64,000 nucleotides of DNA from an uncultured Bacteroidota bacterium (GCA_903829015.1 CAIKOJ010000155.1:1-64000), one strand, 5' to 3'; counted from the first letter of the stretch, positions 1-8,822 are shown. The notes: generated by a model from the sequence alone, not told the origin. Numbers and translations: made by a program.

Positions 1-1954
1 CATAGTAAACACCAGAAGCCAACTTAGAAGTTGAGTAAGAATAAGTTTCGTTCAACACGTTGTTGTGTGTTTCTCTGCTGATAATACGAGCATGGTTATC
101 GAAGATAGTGTAAGAAACTGTCTTAGCTGCTGCAGCCAATTCGATATTTACATTGATAACGTCGCTAGCAGGGTTAGGAAACACTTCGAATTTCAAAGCA
201 CCTGTTGGTACGCTGTTTACTCCTGTATGATCAACTGGCGGAGTAGTATATGGCATAATGCGTAAAGCAAGGTTAGGAATCATACCAATCTCCCTATTGT
301 AAATCACAGAGTCAACGTTAAAACTAAGGCCAAATGCAAAATCATCGAATGTTGCGGCTTGATAAGTACCTCTCATATCTGTTTTATTAGTATCAAGAGC
401 CGGGTTATATAATTCTTTTTCACCATGGAAGTGCTTGCGTCCGAAAGAACGTGGGAACATGCTCAATTCACCATCAACACCCAGGAAAGTACCCTGTGTT
501 GGAGAGGCAGGAGTAATGTCAGCAGCAACATAGTACCAGCTATTCGAATCAATTTTCACAGGAACAAAGTGTCCGGTATTGTTCGAGTCTGAAGTAATCA
601 ATGTAGTTGTATAGTACTCGTCAGATGAGTCACCAATACCATCAAATGTTCTTGAGCAAGTTCCAACCAACTGCAATTCACCACCTTCTAAAGAATTATT
701 TGATGAACCTGCACCAAATGAACCATCAACCCATTTGAATATGTAGAACAACTGCTGAGTAGCTGGCAACAAACCAACGCCAGTAGCAATACTGAACTGA
801 ACATCTTTAAACGCGTCGCCGCCCTTAGTAACATAGTAAGGAGTACCCCACAGGCAATTTCCATTAGCCCTGTAGTACTTAGAAGTCAAAGGATGACCTT
901 CAGCAAAGTCGTAACGACCTTTACAGAAGATGCTGTCTGTAGCATAGAAAGAATAGTTCCACGTGTTATCTGAAGGGAACTGATCTGTAGAGTCAGAAGT
1001 AACCGCATAAGAGAGATCATAACGACCTGTAGAAGAGATAGCAGTTAAATCGAATTCGCTAGGAGCAAACATAGCCCAGATTGAGTCAGTAACAGGGAAG
1101 CTAGTTAAAGAAATGCTGTCTCTGTGCACTGGACCTGCAGAACCACCAGTTGGAGTAAATGACTGGAATGATGTCAATTTCACGTTAGTTGCATTATGCG
1201 TACCGAAGTTAGCAATGAAACCACCATCAATACATTTGTAAGCCAATGGGTTTTCGCCACCTAACATGCTAGCTGGAATAGCATGATCGTGCCAGACACT
1301 CAAACCACCTGGGCAGAAGCCAAGGTCGTTCTGATAAGCCTGACCCCAAGGAATAAGAGACATTCTAACAGTACCTGCTGGATTTGAATGGTATTGTGCA
1401 GATATTGCGATACCATCCAGATTTCCGATCATCAGAACTGGGATAGTAACTGAAGTACCAGAAGCTCCAGGACCCATGCCTACAGGACCTTCGCCAGGGT
1501 ACTCATTAATAAGCACACAAGCTACAGCACCTGCATTCTGCGCTGCTAAAGCCTTTGCACCAAACTCACATGCACCGCTAATTGGACCTCTCCATATCAG
1601 AGCGATATTACCGCTCATAGCAGCGAAGTTAGTAATAGTGCTACAACCAAATGAATCAGGTAAAGCCATAACAACAGGCTTGTTAACTATTGGTGTTGTG
1701 ATAGCTGCACCCCATTGGCCACTAGCACTAATACCATCATTTGTAATGGTAAATATTTTGCTACCAGCAACCGCACTAGGGTTGGTAACAAGAAGACGAG
1801 CTCCTACATAGTCTTTATACCAGTTGGCAACGTTACCAGTATACGGCGGTATGGTATCAAAAGCTAGAGGGTGAAATGTTTGCCCAATTACCGAGCCCGC
1901 ACAGCCTAAAAGGACGAAAAGTAATAAAATCTTAACAGTGTTAAATTGCTTCAT
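1..1954 (-). CDS. T9SS secreted protein with PA domain (3' end cut off by the window)
   Basis: Partial gene, about 651 codons visible; it reads leftward and leaves the window before its stop. The N-terminus is a hydrophobic signal sequence (residues 1-25, ending in IGQ). An LLGC box at residues 15-18 could be read as a lipobox but fits the consensus poorly. Residues about 90-185 look like a protease-associated (PA) domain: a conserved Cys pair near 104 and 129, then an AGAVACVLINEYPG segment and a glycine-rich stretch. The middle part resembles other Bacteroidota secreted proteins but I do not recognise a catalytic domain. From about residue 586 (FEVFPNPASD) a T9SS type A sorting domain begins and runs to the window edge. 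Inferred role: a surface-exposed or secreted protein, possibly linked to a peptidase. The PA domain alone does not prove protease activity. Confidence 0.85.
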   Translation of the reverse strand, partial: MKQFNTVKILLLFVLLGCAGSVIGQTFHPLAFDTIPPYTGNVANWYKDYVGARLLVTNPSAVAGSKIFTITNDGISASGQWGAAITTPIVNKPVVMALPDSFGCSTITNFAAMSGNIALIWRGPISGACEFGAKALAAQNAGAVACVLINEYPGEGPVGMGPGASGTSVTIPVLMIGNLDGIAISAQYHSNPAGTVRMSLIPWGQAYQNDLGFCPGGLSVWHDHAIPASMLGGENPLAYKCIDGGFIANFGTHNATNVKLTSFQSFTPTGGSAGPVHRDSISLTSFPVTDSIWAMFAPSEFDLTAISSTGRYDLSYAVTSDSTDQFPSDNTWNYSFYATDSIFCKGRYDFAEGHPLTSKYYRANGNCLWGTPYYVTKGGDAFKDVQFSIATGVGLLPATQQLFYIFKWVDGSFGAGSSNNSLEGGELQLVGTCSRTFDGIGDSSDEYYTTTLITSDSNNTGHFVPVKIDSNSWYYVAADITPASPTQGTFLGVDGELSMFPRSFGRKHFHGEKELYNPALDTNKTDMRGTYQAATFDDFAFGLSFNVDSVIYNREIGMIPNLALRIMPYTTPPVDHTGVNSVPTGALKFEVFPNPASDVINVNIELAAAAKTVSYTIFDNHARIISRETHNNVLNETYSYSTSKLASGVYY

Positions 1955-2047
1955 AAATATATTATTTTAATTTTGACGCTAAGTTAAATAGTTTCTTTAT
2001 AATAAAAAAAAATTAGCCGTAAAGAATTACATTTTTATTGTTAAAAT

Positions 2048-3043
2048 TTATCCCACCAGTCCTAGCTTTCTGCTCAGTTCCAGCATCTTTTCGATTGGCT
2101 TTTTTGCCCTCAATCTCAGGGATTCTTCCATCACAATTTCGGGCTGCTCATACTTCATACATAAATACAATTTCTCAAGAGTATTCAGCTTCATATGCGG
2201 GCAGTCGTTACATGCACAAGAGTTATCAGGTGGAGCGGCAATTAACGTTTTACCCGGAGCCAATTCCTGCATCTTATGCAATATCCCTGCCTCAGTAGCA
2301 ACAATAAACATGCCAAACTCACTTTTCTCTACAAATTTGAGCAACTGAGTGGTAGAACCAATAAAATCTGCTATTTGAAGAACCGCTTCTTCACACTCCG
2401 GGTGCGCAATCAATTTTGCCTCCGGATGCCTCGCTTTTAGTTTAGTGATCTTCTCTAACGAAAAAATCTCATGAACCATACAGGCACCATTCCACAAAAC
2501 CATGTTCCTACCGGTCTGTTTGTTGATGTACCCACCCAGATTTTTATCTGGTGCAAAAATTATGTTCTGCTCCGGTGGAAGACTCTCAACTATTAACCGA
2601 GCATTGGATGAAGTACAGATAATATCACTCAGTGCTTTGATCTCAGCCGAACAATTGATATAAGAAATAACCAAATGATCGGGATGCTTATCCACAAAAG
2701 ATTTGAATAATGCAGGAGGACAACTATCACTGAGCGAGCAACCAGCTCTGAGATCTGGTAACAACACCTTTTTGTTCGGGTTGAGTATTTTGGCTGTCTC
2801 GGCCATAAAGTGCACACCCGCAAAAACTATGATCTCGGCATCTGTACTTTCTGCCTTTTGTGCCAGACCCAAACTATCACCAATAAAATCGGCCACATCC
2901 TGTATATCCGGCTCCTGGTAGTAGTGAGCGAGTATAATCGCTTTCTTTTCCTTCTTCAGTTTTTCTATCTCTGCAAACAGATCCAAAGATGGATCAATAT
3001 CTACATCATAAAAACCGGCTTCCCTTATTGTACTGAGTTCCAT
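2048..3043 (-). CDS. nadA: quinolinate synthase NadA
   Basis: Condenses iminoaspartate with dihydroxyacetone phosphate to give quinolinate in de novo NAD synthesis; cytoplasmic [4Fe-4S] enzyme. The 331-residue protein has the family length and the three cluster cysteines in their expected contexts: C102 ([10 protein letters not shown]), C188 (NGACMVHE) and C281 ([10 protein letters not shown]). The substrate-binding segments [12 protein letters not shown] (37-48) and [14 protein letters not shown] (74-87) are intact. The ATG start at 3043 is preceded by the gene-free candidate origin region. No nadB is adjacent; the next pathway enzyme, nadC, lies 12.7 kb away at 15700. Identification is secure. 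Confidence 0.97.
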   Translation of the reverse strand: MELSTIREAGFYDVDIDPSLDLFAEIEKLKKEKKAIILAHYYQEPDIQDVADFIGDSLGLAQKAESTDAEIIVFAGVHFMAETAKILNPNKKVLLPDLRAGCSLSDSCPPALFKSFVDKHPDHLVISYINCSAEIKALSDIICTSSNARLIVESLPPEQNIIFAPDKNLGGYINKQTGRNMVLWNGACMVHEIFSLEKITKLKARHPEAKLIAHPECEEAVLQIADFIGSTTQLLKFVEKSEFGMFIVATEAGILHKMQELAPGKTLIAAPPDNSCACNDCPHMKLNTLEKLYLCMKYEQPEIVMEESLRLRAKKPIEKMLELSRKLGLVG

Positions 3044-3059
3044 ATAAAATATTATACAA

Positions 3060-3500
3060 AATTACTCCAATAAACTAACACAACATATGACCCCACTCAT
3101 TTTTATCAATTCCCCAACGTTGTCCCCATATTCACATACCTAATAATCATTTTTAAATTTTCTTAAAAACTTTAACCACTACTATTAGGGGTGTGGATTT
3201 GGGGATTAAAAAAAGTTATTCCTATTGGTAAAACCAATTTTTGGTTTTACCCACAAACCGTAATGATTTCTTAACACAGCGAAAAGCAGTAAACAATGCA
3301 AACTCACATAAAAAGTGTGGATTGTGGATAACATAACCTGTGGGAAAAAAACCACCCGTGGATATCGTAGAAGGGTGTGGGTAACAAATTAAATTGTGGG
3401 ATAACAACGTTATACACAATTAGATTATTTAGTTATATCGAATCGAGCTGAAGATTTACAGTGGAAAACGTGAGTTATTAACACCCATTATTCACTTCGT
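3060..3500. other. candidate chromosomal replication origin (DnaA-box cluster)
   Basis: This 450-base stretch holds no credible gene. It contains many 9-mers matching the DnaA box TTATNCACA. Exact matches: TTATACACA at 3410-3418 (+) and TTATCCACA at 3323-3331 (-). One-mismatch matches: 3128-3136 (+), 3247-3255 (+), 3376-3384 (-) and 3488-3496 (+). Further two-mismatch copies lie at 3192-3200 and 3316-3324 (-). An AT-rich tract at 3141-3175 could be the unwinding element, and a perfect 11-bp hairpin lies at 3227-3251. In Bacteroidota the origin is often not next to dnaA, so the lack of dnaA here is not a counter-argument. Neighbouring gene directions are mixed and do not settle the matter. Role as origin is inference. 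Confidence 0.6.
3227..3251. repeat. perfect 11-bp inverted repeat inside the candidate origin
   Basis: GGTAAAACCAA (3227-3237) and its exact complement TTGGTTTTACC (3241-3251) are separated by TTT. No T-run follows immediately, so it is not a standard terminator. It sits between the AT-rich tract and the densest DnaA-box cluster, and its right edge overlaps a box-like 9-mer (3247-3255). Confidence 0.7.
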
Positions 3501-4211
3501 CTTATCGATCAAATCATCCACATCTTTGTTGATATTGCGGCCCTTGCCAAAAATATAGCCGGCCGAGAGACCCCAGGTTCTGTTTTTGATGATCTCTGAG
3601 CCTATACCCAAATCGTTGACACCGTTGGAATACCAGGCACGAACAAAAAGTCCGGTTGCCGCCTCGTAACCAAGTGTTACCAAGAGCGCGATATCAAAGC
3701 CACGGAGTGTTTTTTCGGATTCTATTTTTCCGTAGGCTTTAGTGTTTGAGTCTATGCCGGCAAACACCTGCTTGTCATCGAGCATAGTGCGCCCACCTAT
3801 TATTAAAGATGGCTGTCCGCTGATGCCGGCCATAATACGGCCACGGCCTTGCAGCCCTTTTTTAAATACTACACCAATCGGCACATCGAAATAGTTGATG
3901 TGCATGGACTGGTGCACTTGCTCATTAAAACTGTCGTTAAAGTGATACGAAAAACTGCGCTCCGCACCCCTACGCGATACATACACCCCTGATTGAAAAT
4001 ACAAATGCTTGCTCAGCGGTACATCTATGAGAAAGCCCACCTTGCCCGCCAAAATAGAACTTACCGAAGACGAAGTATATAAAATGGGATTTGTAGGCGG
4101 AGAAGTTTTAAATGTACTCATGCCTAAACCAATCTCTGGTCCAAAACCTAATTGCCCCTGCGCACAAAAAGTGATAAAACACAGCACCAGCAGTAAGTAA
4201 GCTTTTTTCAT
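3492..4211 (-). CDS. outer-membrane beta-barrel protein (PorT-like fold)
   Basis: The 239-residue product has a classic signal peptide (MKKAYLLLVLCFITFCAQGQ). Alternating beta-strand patterns and glycine/aromatic-rich turns follow, ending in a barrel-like AGYIFGKGRNINKDVDDLIDKTK tail. This pattern fits the small porin-like outer-membrane proteins (PorT/OmpW-like) common in Bacteroidota. I chose the ATG at 4211; an upstream TTG at 4229 would overlap the preceding gene and put a charged leader before the signal peptide. The gene lies 10 bases downstream of the aminotransferase-like gene and is probably co-transcribed with it. The last codons overlap a DnaA-box-like 9-mer of the candidate origin. 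Substrate and function are unknown. Confidence 0.75.
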   Translation of the reverse strand: MKKAYLLLVLCFITFCAQGQLGFGPEIGLGMSTFKTSPPTNPILYTSSSVSSILAGKVGFLIDVPLSKHLYFQSGVYVSRRGAERSFSYHFNDSFNEQVHQSMHINYFDVPIGVVFKKGLQGRGRIMAGISGQPSLIIGGRTMLDDKQVFAGIDSNTKAYGKIESEKTLRGFDIALLVTLGYEAATGLFVRAWYSNGVNDLGIGSEIIKNRTWGLSAGYIFGKGRNINKDVDDLIDKTK

Positions 4212-4221
4212 GCAGTAGAGA

Positions 4222-5037
4222 TTAACCAAAAATATTGTTATATATGGAGATTGATTTGCCAGCGGTGTATTCCACGTCGGCGATACTGCGCACCCACTTT
4301 ATGCGTTTAATGGCATTGGTGAGAAAAACCTCATCTGCACCCAGAATGTCTATGAGTAGTAATTTTTTTTCGGTTACAGGTATTTGGCTCATCATGTACC
4401 GGCGCATCACCCCGGCCACACAACCCTCAATGAGCGGTGGGGTGTACACAACGTTTTCTTTAACCCAAAAAATATTGGCGATAGTGGATTCTATGATATT
4501 GCCATGTGTATTGCAGATAAGGGCATCGTTCCATTTATGCGCTTTGGCCTGGCGTGCGGCTATAGCATATATAAGGGCGTTGCAGGATTTCAGATTGCTC
4601 AGCGAGTCCATACTTTTGTTCAACCCTTCTGCCACCCCAATGTGCAGGCCGTTTTCATTGATCAGTATCGCTTCGGGTTCCAGCGGAAAACACTCAATCA
4701 AAAATCCGGGCGATTTGCTTTCCAGTCCGTAGAGCCCGCCACCGGCGGCATACATTTGTAACCGAACACGACACAGATGCCCCCCCTGGTTTTTCTGCAC
4801 GGTGCGCATTACCTCGTTTTCGAGAAATGTGGGGGTAAGCAGTTTAGGGACCTCAAAATACAACTGCCTCAGACCGTCGAACAACCGCTCCCAGTGCAGG
4901 TCTTTGAGTTGGATGGCTCCGTCCTTCACCAGCATGGTCTCGAACAAACCATACCCATATCTGAATGCGCCATTATCGGCAGGTAAACCAGTTTGAGCAC
5001 GCTCAGTAATTTTTCCGTTGAGGTTGATGAAATTCAA
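4222..5037 (-). CDS. PLP-dependent class IV aminotransferase / aminodeoxychorismate lyase-like
   Basis: Fold-type IV PLP enzyme, 271 residues. The N-terminal FRYGYGLFETMLVKDG (25-40) is typical of PabC and related enzymes. The PLP lysine is probably K150 (LKSCNALIYA) and the glutamate that contacts the PLP ring is in NIIESTIANIFWV (about 180-192). Such proteins act as 4-amino-4-deoxychorismate lyase (folate synthesis), branched-chain aminotransferase or D-amino-acid aminotransferase. The FETM segment and the small size favour the lyase, but this cannot be settled by eye. The start appears to be a TTG at 5037, since no ATG lies between it and the conserved FRYGYG block. The downstream barrel gene is close enough for one transcript. 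Confidence 0.75.
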   Translation of the reverse strand: MNFINLNGKITERAQTGLPADNGAFRYGYGLFETMLVKDGAIQLKDLHWERLFDGLRQLYFEVPKLLTPTFLENEVMRTVQKNQGGHLCRVRLQMYAAGGGLYGLESKSPGFLIECFPLEPEAILINENGLHIGVAEGLNKSMDSLSNLKSCNALIYAIAARQAKAHKWNDALICNTHGNIIESTIANIFWVKENVVYTPPLIEGCVAGVMRRYMMSQIPVTEKKLLLIDILGADEVFLTNAIKRIKWVRSIADVEYTAGKSISIYNNIFG

Positions 5038-5114
5038 AGTGAAGCAGATTAAAACCGAAATTACTGGAAAGAAGCGATTTATACCCTTTTTTTAGAAACC
5101 CGCAGGCAAAGTTG

Positions 5115-5122
5115 TATTTTTG
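5115..5122 (+). promoter_or_regulatory. -7 promoter element for the LpxD-like gene
   Basis: TATTTTTG matches the Bacteroidota TAnnTTTG element and lies 18 bases before the ATG at 5140. No clear -33 TTTG is seen. Confidence 0.5.
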
Positions 5123-5139
5123 CTACAAACGAAAAACAT

Positions 5140-6090
5140 ATGAAGTTTGAAACACCTGTTGCAGTGCAATGGCTGTCGGAATTTACCGGTGCAAAACTTG
5201 TGGGTGACAAAGACCAACTGGCAACAGGTATCAATGAGATACATAAAGTAACACCGGGTGATATCTCGTTTGTGGATTTTGAGAAATATTATAATAAGTG
5301 CCTCAACTCTGCGGCAACCATCATTATTATTAATAAAGAAGTAGAGTGCCCGGCAGGTAAGACCCTGCTGGTAACTTCAGATCCTTTTACCGCTTATGTG
5401 AAGATCGTGAACCGCTTCAGGCCTTTTGAGCCAGCCAATAAAATGATCAGTGAAAGTGCTGTAATAGGTGAGGGAACAATTATTCAACCGGGTGCATTCG
5501 TGGGCAACCATGTAAGGATTGGTACGAATTGCCTCATACACTCCAACGTTACTATATACGATCATTGTGTGATAGGTGATAATGTGATCATACATGCCGG
5601 TACCGTGTTGGGTGCAGACGCATTTTATTTTAAAAGAAGAAAGGAAAGGGAAGTACAGTACGATAAACTGGTGAGCTGCGGCAGAGTGATCGTAGAAGAC
5701 GATGTGGAAATAGGCGCAGGATCTACAATAGACAAGGGCGTGAGCGGCGATACCATAATTGGTAAAGGCACCAAGCTGGATAACCACATACACATAGGCC
5801 ACGGTGCGGTGATAGGCAAGAACTGTCTTTTTGCCGCGCAGGTGGGCATAGGCGGAAAAGCCATAATTGAAGACGAAGTAATATTGTGGGGACAGGTGGG
5901 TGTGAGTAAAGATCTTACTATAGGTAAAGGAGCTGTAGTGTATGCCCAGAGCGGAGTGCCCGCCAGCCTGGAAGGAGGAAAGATTTATTTTGGCTCGCCG
6001 GTTGAAGATGCAAAAACCAAGATGAAGGAACTCTCCTGGATCAAGCGGATACCAGAGATGTGGGAGAAATTGAACCCCTCATCAAAATAA
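5140..6090 (+). CDS. LpxD-like UDP-3-O-acylglucosamine N-acyltransferase family protein
   Basis: A 316-residue left-handed beta-helix acyltransferase. Residues 1-100 form the LpxD-type uridine-binding domain; hexapeptide repeats run from about 105 to 290. H221 in the DNHIHIGHGAVIG segment corresponds to the catalytic histidine of LpxD (DNQIQIAHN in E. coli). True LpxD adds the second 3-hydroxyacyl chain during lipid A synthesis in the cytoplasm. This gene stands apart from lpxC, fabZ and lpxA and is slightly shorter than usual (about 340), so it may be the second LpxD paralogue seen in several Bacteroidota rather than the lipid A enzyme itself. The ATG start fits a -7 element at 5115. Confidence 0.75.
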   Translation: MKFETPVAVQWLSEFTGAKLVGDKDQLATGINEIHKVTPGDISFVDFEKYYNKCLNSAATIIIINKEVECPAGKTLLVTSDPFTAYVKIVNRFRPFEPANKMISESAVIGEGTIIQPGAFVGNHVRIGTNCLIHSNVTIYDHCVIGDNVIIHAGTVLGADAFYFKRRKEREVQYDKLVSCGRVIVEDDVEIGAGSTIDKGVSGDTIIGKGTKLDNHIHIGHGAVIGKNCLFAAQVGIGGKAIIEDEVILWGQVGVSKDLTIGKGAVVYAQSGVPASLEGGKIYFGSPVEDAKTKMKELSWIKRIPEMWEKLNPSSK

Positions 6091-6118
6091 TATAGTTAAC
6101 CAGAGAAAAAGTACGCTG

Positions 6119-6670
6119 TTGGTATCGATACCCGTTGATGAGCATTTGCTGCTTCGAACCTTTGAACCGTCGGATGCCGGAGCATTGTTTGATGCGATAG
6201 ACGGATCGAGAAAACATCTGCACCCATGGCTGAACTGGGTAGCCAAAACTACCAAAACCGAACATTCATTAAATTTTATTGAACAGTCGCTGCAACAGAT
6301 AAACAATCAGGAAGGACTGGCGCTGGCGGTTGTATCAGACAATAAGATCATTGGCGGTATAGGTATGCACAAGTGGGAGCAGGATACCAAAAGAGCGCAG
6401 ATAGGCTACTGGATCACCGCCGAAAATGAAGGCAAAGGAATTACCAGCAAAGCACTGGGTAAATTTATTGCCTACCTGTTTGAACAATTGCAGCTCAATA
6501 AAATAGAGATACATTTTGTTGCGGCCAATAAGCGCAGTGCAGGTGTGGCAGCAAAACTCGGTTTCACCATTGAAGGCGTAATACGGCAAAGTTTTATGAG
6601 GAATGGTATAGCTGAGGATCTGGTAGTAGCTGGCTTGCTGAAAAGTGAATGGAAAAAACAGACATCCTAA
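6119..6670 (+). CDS. GNAT acetyltransferase, RimJ/RimL-like
   Basis: A 183-residue GNAT-family protein. The RimL-type N-terminus (LLLRTFEPSDAGALFDAI) is followed by HPWLNWV, a segment typical of RimL-like ribosomal-protein serine N-acetyltransferases. The acetyl-CoA site is probably IGYWITAENEGKGITSKAL (about 95-115), and a C-terminal ANKRSAGVAAKLGFTIEGV motif matches the family. The start is probably a TTG at 6119, since the frame is closed at 6071 and no ATG is available. The gene ends tail-to-tail with arfB, sharing four bases of stop-codon sequence. The acetylated substrate cannot be told from sequence. Confidence 0.85.
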   Translation: MVSIPVDEHLLLRTFEPSDAGALFDAIDGSRKHLHPWLNWVAKTTKTEHSLNFIEQSLQQINNQEGLALAVVSDNKIIGGIGMHKWEQDTKRAQIGYWITAENEGKGITSKALGKFIAYLFEQLQLNKIEIHFVAANKRSAGVAAKLGFTIEGVIRQSFMRNGIAEDLVVAGLLKSEWKKQTS

Positions 6671-7065
6671 TCGTCTGCCGGTTTTCTACGCAACTCTTTT
6701 TTTACAGATTCTTTCTTTTTGCTGTCCAGTCTTTTCTCTTTCGCCTCCTTGGTTGGTTTGGTAGCTTTTCGTTTTTTGGTTTTTATGAGGCTTTTGGCCA
6801 CAAGTGCTTCCAGCTTGGTTCTGGCAAGTAATTTGTTTTCGAGCTGCGAGCGGGTTTCGCTGCTTTTGGCATGTAGGTTACCGTCCTTATTGATCTTGGT
6901 CTTCAGTTTCTCCTGAATCAGTATTTTTTCTTCGTCCGTAAAATAGCGCGATGATGCTATATTCCACAGTGCTTCAGCCATGGTTTCCACCTTGTTCACG
7001 TTCTGACCGCCGCTGCCTCCGCTCCGCGCTGTTCTAAAAAATATTTCGGATGAAAAATCGTTCAC
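6667..7065 (-). CDS. arfB: ArfB-like alternative ribosome-rescue peptidyl-tRNA hydrolase
   Basis: Hydrolyses peptidyl-tRNA on ribosomes stalled without a stop codon. The GGQ catalytic motif lies at residues 19-21 (SGGSGGQNVNKVET), followed by the short RF-1-like domain. The lysine/arginine-rich tail (KTKKRKATKPTKEAKEKRLDSK, split here by wording) is the part that enters the empty mRNA channel in the family. I chose a GTG start at 7065 (132 residues): two tandem -7 elements lie just upstream (7070-7085), so a start at the upstream TTG (7101) would precede the transcript. ArfB here complements tmRNA (ssrA at 26941), giving two rescue systems in the window. Confidence 0.9.
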   Translation of the reverse strand: MNDFSSEIFFRTARSGGSGGQNVNKVETMAEALWNIASSRYFTDEEKILIQEKLKTKINKDGNLHAKSSETRSQLENKLLARTKLEALVAKSLIKTKKRKATKPTKEAKEKRLDSKKKESVKKELRRKPADD

Positions 7066-7069
7066 ACCG

Positions 7070-7085
7070 CAAAGGTACAAACGTA
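7070..7085 (-). promoter_or_regulatory. tandem -7 elements for arfB
   Basis: Reading the minus strand, TACGTTTG (7085-7078) and TACCTTTG (7077-7070) are adjacent. They place the transcript start a few bases before the GTG at 7065, implying a very short or absent leader. Confidence 0.5.
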
Positions 7086-7106
7086 TACCTGAAAAGGGCA
7101 ATCTAA

Positions 7107-8804
7107 TTAATTCTGGTCCACCTCCTTCTTACTCATATCCACCACCTTCCATTGGTCGCCCACATTGAACAGGAGCATAAATTGATCAGCAGGTTTCCGG
7201 AGGGTTAAAATGTACCAATGCCCGGGGTCTTTCAGATCAAGCTTATAATCGCTGGTCCAGTAGCTGTAGCCACCCTTGGTTTCCATCCACCACCAGGTAC
7301 CCCATTGGTTGAGGGTCACCTTTACCATACTGTCGTTGATCACATTTACATGAGCGCCATCGGTGGGGCTGAGCATATTATAGGCTATGCCGTCGTACAC
7401 GGTGTTGGTCAGTATTTTTTCAGGTACCAGCAGGTCGTGCATCATTTTGTACTCACTGTTTTTTTCGGCACCAATCATGGGCACACCCATCATGCACTGT
7501 GGCAGGTTCAGCAAAATCATTTTTTTACTTCTGTCGTCGGGTATATTGTGCAGGAGCGAAGTAACAATATGCCCTGATTTGCCCCATAGCCGTGCCACCT
7601 TAATTGTGTAACGCATATTCACCAGGGCAAAAAGAGCAACAAGCCCAACACTCACATAACTAACTGTAATAAAAGAGACCGAAACCGCTACCAGCATATA
7701 AAAGAACGCACCGGCAAAGTAGGTGTACCGATCGAACCAAACCAGCATATCTGACTGGAACCAAAGTGGGGTAAGCAGCAGCAGTGCCATCATCATCCAA
7801 ACGAATAAAAGTGATGCCGTTTTTGCTTTTCCGCTCATTTTCTGGAAGCTGAAAAGTATACGAAAAAACACGAGTCCGCAGATTCCGTAAAACAGTGCGA
7901 TGGCCGCAAGGTTATCACAATAGGAATAAATATCCTGCCGGGTAGCCTGCTCCATAAACCGCCCCATGAACAGTAAGTGAAACAGGTACTTGATGGGTTT
8001 GCCGAAACTTTCGGCGCTGACCATATCAATTGTTCCGGATCCGATGCGTGATACCCAGTCGCCGTACAAAAAACGATAAGCAAGAAACCGTACTGCAACC
8101 AATGCGATCATAGGAACAAACGACCATAGTATCGCAGTCCTCGTTGTGACCTTACCAAATGAGTTGTAAAAAAAGCAGAGAGACAGCACCAACCATGGAG
8201 TGATGTAAAAAATCTCCAGCGAAAAAAGAGAAAGAAAGTACAACACTAATCCGGCGGAGGCATACACCTTGTTTGCGGTAGTAATAAATACCTGTGCACA
8301 AAGCAGTATCAGCATAATGAGCATGAGCCCCTGCAGGAAATGGAAAGAGGGCTCCCAAACGATGACTTCGGAAAAATACGGCGAAACGCAAAACAGTAAC
8401 GCACCCATTGCGGCAATTGTGTTACTGTTCTTAATACCGGTATGGTCCATAAGTTTTGAGAAAAACAGAAACAGCAGGCAACCGTTGATAGCATGCATGG
8501 TAACGAAAACCAGATGCCACAGCCACTGGCTGGTACCCAGCAGTTTATAAAGCACCCAGGTATTGAACTGCGTTAGCTGATACAAGCTCTTAGCCTGAAA
8601 ATGTGTGCGGTTGATAAACTCTCTGAAACTGTGGTTTTTTACCTGATCGAGCCAACCCGTATAGTCTGCTACGAAGCCAGCTTTTGCAGCAGGATAGTAC
8701 AAACCAAAAATCACCGCCCAAAACAGGCAGAACACCAGTAATAGATAACTGACTTTGCCCGGCAGCAAATTATTTTTACTTAAGGAAGTCGGGTTGTTCT
8801 GCAA
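7107..8804 (-). CDS. large multi-spanning membrane protein of unknown function
   Basis: About 565 residues with roughly ten hydrophobic segments spread over the first 420 residues, then a soluble C-terminal part of about 130 residues rich in Trp and Tyr (GTWWWMETKGGYSYWTSD). The overall plan, with acidic and aromatic loop residues after the first helix (YTGWLDQVKN), recalls membrane glycosyltransferases or polysaccharide-related proteins of the GT-C type, but I see no clear catalytic motif. The frame is open upstream to 8909. A -7 element at 8823-8830 lies inside that extension, so I propose the TTG at 8804 as start; this also removes a long N-terminal leader. Ends 42 bases before the arfB start region on the same strand, so the two are not in one operon order but are adjacent. 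Confidence 0.6.
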   Translation of the reverse strand: MQNNPTSLSKNNLLPGKVSYLLLVFCLFWAVIFGLYYPAAKAGFVADYTGWLDQVKNHSFREFINRTHFQAKSLYQLTQFNTWVLYKLLGTSQWLWHLVFVTMHAINGCLLFLFFSKLMDHTGIKNSNTIAAMGALLFCVSPYFSEVIVWEPSFHFLQGLMLIMLILLCAQVFITTANKVYASAGLVLYFLSLFSLEIFYITPWLVLSLCFFYNSFGKVTTRTAILWSFVPMIALVAVRFLAYRFLYGDWVSRIGSGTIDMVSAESFGKPIKYLFHLLFMGRFMEQATRQDIYSYCDNLAAIALFYGICGLVFFRILFSFQKMSGKAKTASLLFVWMMMALLLLTPLWFQSDMLVWFDRYTYFAGAFFYMLVAVSVSFITVSYVSVGLVALFALVNMRYTIKVARLWGKSGHIVTSLLHNIPDDRSKKMILLNLPQCMMGVPMIGAEKNSEYKMMHDLLVPEKILTNTVYDGIAYNMLSPTDGAHVNVINDSMVKVTLNQWGTWWWMETKGGYSYWTSDYKLDLKDPGHWYILTLRKPADQFMLLFNVGDQWKVVDMSKKEVDQN

Positions 8805-8822
8805 AGGAATAAGAGTTGAAAA

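Noticed and set aside
3222..3419. 65-codon open frame on the minus strand in the gap between nadA and the beta-barrel gene
   Set aside because: It overlaps the hairpin and DnaA-box cluster, has a stop-prone AT-rich composition and no protein-like features.
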